From contig CM028894.1 of NCBI GenBank assembly GCA_016801885.1, forward strand, positions 7,695,241-7,759,240: a stretch of 64,000 bases of DNA. Reading direction: 5' to 3'. This document shows positions 61,790 through 64,000 of the stretch, one piece after another. Within the stretch, counting starts at the first letter, position 1; the number at the start of each line of letters is the position of its first letter. A model generated the notes under the pieces. The model was given only the letters and a program-made list of their open reading frames with translations, made no database searches and was not told the origin of the DNA. The position numbers and the translations under genes are program-made. The DNA is from Toxotes chatareus. Taxonomy: Eukaryota > Chordata > Actinopteri > Toxotidae.

Positions 61790-62758
61790 TAGTCATGTTG
61801 GCCACTTCTCGGTCAGCCTCACATGTGTGCAGTCTGTGTCTTGGTGTGAGCCGCTTGCAGCCACGTTTGAGGACCGACAGCAACGTGAGCAATAACATAA
61901 TTAAAATTTGATGGCCGCTTTTTGAGGTGCAGCAGTTTCAGGTCAGCTGTGAGACCTGCGGTCGGGCTCTGTTAAATTTCCGCCCGGAGGGGAGCAGTAA
62001 CCTCTATTTCGGCCAAACTGACATTATGATACATTTTTTTTTGTATTTTACAAACGACAAATCGAGCCCGTTCAACAAGGCGTCCTCCCGCTTTGTTCCA
62101 TAAACCAGCTGAAGCTGTGCAGCCAGAGGCTTCCCCGTGAAAAACAGGCTAATAACACTATGTGTTGTCTGTGGAGGCTACCTCTAAATGCGATTATCAA
62201 TCTGTTCACCGTGTTGCAGGCGGCAGATGAAGTGCTGCTGACAACCTTGTACTTTCTCAAAGCCACATAAGCCACACTTGTGTTACAGCACCAGTTTGGT
62301 TCACTTATTGTACTTAATAGTTGGTTTATCTCCTGTGGTATCACTAATATTCCCAAGTGTTCCTGTGGTAGTCAATAATAAGTTTATGTTTCATCTCTTG
62401 CCGTAATATTCCCACGGGGACTTTCAGTTGTCTTGTGATGTTTCTAACAGGATCCATCAAGTTCTTCAAAGCGATAGTTTGTGTGTTTGTGAACTTTTTT
62501 TTTTTTTTTCCAAGAGAGGACACAAAATCTGAGCACGTCTCTAAAATGATGTCTTCATTGCTGTTGTAGCTGCACCGAGCTGTCAACAGCCACGTCTTGC
62601 CAGCTGACAGATTGCACGCAAAGCCACTCAGTCGAGACCAGATCAAGCGCAAAAGACTGATAACAACATCTTTGCAAACCAAATCGATTCGCGCAACACA
62701 TGGATCCGATGGATCATGTTGGTGAAATCTGCTGCGTGTGTTTTGCAACTCTCAAGGA

Positions 62759-62781
62759 GGGCGGTGGGGGGTGGGGTGGGG
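62759..62781 (+). other. G-quadruplex motif
   Basis: Four G runs (62759-62761, 62766-62771, 62773-62776, 62778-62781) are separated by loops of four, one and one bases. This fits the standard G4 pattern on the plus strand. Confidence 0.7.
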
Positions 62782-63308
62782 TGGCACGCCGTGATTTCCT
62801 CCGTGTTCCGCCCACAGCTCCATGTCTTTGCACCGCCCCTCCTCCGGGAACACAGAGTCAGGGAACTGAGCTGCTTCCTTCCACTGAGATTGTTGTTACA
62901 ACACTGGACATTTTTAAATGTCCCGGCTCTGCACACCTCAGCACTAGTAACACTATTTTATATGGTTTCATAATTAGTTTTAACAGTGATTTGAAAAAAA
63001 AAAAAACCTCCTGAACTTTTGATCTCTAACCAACATTTCTGGACAGCCTGGGAGACATCTCACTCCCCTGTCTCCAGGCTCCACATCTAAGGTAAAAACT
63101 TTTGTCTCAACAGCTCCAGGCTTTGGAACAACATGAGGAACTTGTCCTGAATAAGACAGTAGCTCTTTTGATTCAGTTCCCAGAACTCACTTTTATCATA
63201 AGACCATCTAATCTTTGATGCTTTATTTGTTATTTAGGTACACCATTTATTCAAGTTATCACTTTGCAAGAGATGGGATTTATTTCTATCATATCAAATC
63301 AGATAGAC

Positions 63309-63334
63309 TGATTGATTGATTGATTGATTGATTG
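63309..63334. repeat. (TGAT)n microsatellite
   Basis: Six and a half TGAT units. Confidence 0.95.
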
Positions 63335-64000
63335 TTAGATTGATGTCTCAGGGGACGTGTGGGTCACCTTCTCATCTCGCTTCATCCTTTTTTTAAACCC
63401 TTGCAAGTTGACTGTTTGAGCACATTCCTCTTTAGAGGATGAGCCTGGGGGAGTAACACTCTCACTGTCTCTTCCATTAACAACTACACACTCCTGAATT
63501 GGTTTTGTACTTCCCTGCCTTTGTGTTAATTGTCGAATCTCAACGGTGCATTTTCCATATTTGTTATGTAGGCAGCAGCAGCTGAGATTAGATAAGTGTA
63601 CTGTGTGTAATTGCATGCGCATGGCATCAGTGTATTTTTTGCGCATCAGTGTGTTTATGTACATGGACGTGTGTGCTTGTGTGTGAGTCATTGTGCGTGT
63701 GTGTGAACTCCTGATTGTATGCGCGTTTTGTTTGCCCAGCCTGCATCTCGGATTAATTTCCTGTGGTACACAATAGACTGAAGCTGATGCTATCTGTCTC
63801 TTATCAGTGTTGTGCTTTCCAGTGTCTGAACCATATTATATATTTTTATCGCAGATAGGAGCCGTGCTGCAGAGTGAAGTTACAAGTAGCACAATTATTC
63901 TGGTGAGCCAAAATCTGTATCTTGCCCAGACATCTTCTGCCTAACACATTATTCACTGTCACAGGCTGCTGATATTTTCTCTCAAGTGTAATTGGGCTGT

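Larger units (their letters stand above)
61276..62000 (+). promoter_or_regulatory. CpG island with CRE: probable promoter and noncoding exon 1 of a gene to the right
   Basis: CpGs are dense from GGGGGCGCGCGCTCC through about 61620 and continue to about 62000, interrupted by a long TG repeat. A perfect cAMP-response element, TGACGTCA, is at 61304-61311. GCCGCA|GTGAGT at 61613/61614 is a plausible plus-strand donor, so a noncoding first exon of about 61.33-61.61 kb is inferred. No protein frame is convincing. The gene served lies beyond the window and I cannot identify it. ERC1 and B4GALNT3 lie near NINJ2/WNK1 in human and are candidates only. Confidence 0.55.
62001..64000. other. Right-end noncoding sequence, probable intron 1 of the unseen gene
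   Basis: No coding exon is supported. It contains GC-rich blocks (about 62750-62860), a G-quadruplex motif at 62759-62781, a TGAT repeat at 63309-63334 and GT-rich sequence at 63640-63710. Confidence 0.5.

Noticed and set aside
61485..61898. 137-codon minus-strand frame rich in His-Thr repeats
   Set aside because: The centre is translation of the CA/TG microsatellite, and the ends cover the CpG-island leader.

Overview
The window looks like teleost fish nuclear DNA, probably from a percomorph. The genes are split by very long introns, splice sites follow vertebrate GT-AG rules, and dinucleotide microsatellites are abundant. Several interspersed repeats match families I remember from perch-like fish genomes. 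Only about 4% of the window is convincingly protein coding. Almost all the other open frames are chance frames in CA/GT, CT/GA or 3'-UTR-like sequence, or run antisense to real exons.

Layout. Positions 1-16045 (minus strand) hold the first coding exon of a WNK1 kinase gene (15089-16045) and the start of its large first coding intron, which runs off the left edge. A splice-acceptor-like sequence just upstream of the wnk1 ATG, together with a CpG-rich island at about 19.47-19.93 kb, suggests a noncoding first exon and promoter there. Positions 20-33 kb are non-coding and contain several repeats. One is a palindromic element flanked by a perfect 15-bp direct repeat.

Positions 33.1-55.06 kb (plus strand) hold a ninjurin-2 gene, head-to-head with wnk1. 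This matches the NINJ2-WNK1 arrangement I recall from human chromosome 12p13.33. A candidate first exon at 33088-33183 is separated by an 18.7-kb intron from exons 2 and 3 (51920-52056 and 52145-52224).

The main discovery is at the 3' end of ninj2. There are four tandem versions of the terminal exon (52471-52625, 52999-53168, 53763-53929, 54604-54767). Each can be joined in the same phase to exon 3. Each encodes the second membrane helix plus a different C-terminal tail, and each has its own stop codon. UG-repeat or UG-rich sequence lies at or near every acceptor. Two copies share long protein blocks whose codons differ only silently, which points to selection on protein. The locus looks like a cassette of mutually exclusive alternative last exons that would swap the second transmembrane helix and tail of a ninjurin.

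Positions 55.7-59.65 kb (plus strand) hold a TRIM E3 ubiquitin ligase gene (RING, two B-boxes, coiled coil, PRY-SPRY) of the fish bloodthirsty/TRIM39-like type. It has a noncoding first exon and a single 609-residue coding exon. Positions 61.2-62 kb carry a second CpG island with a perfect CRE and a donor-like site. It is probably the promoter and noncoding first exon of a further gene extending beyond the right edge.

All assignments come from reading the sequence and from memory of protein families. No database search was possible.
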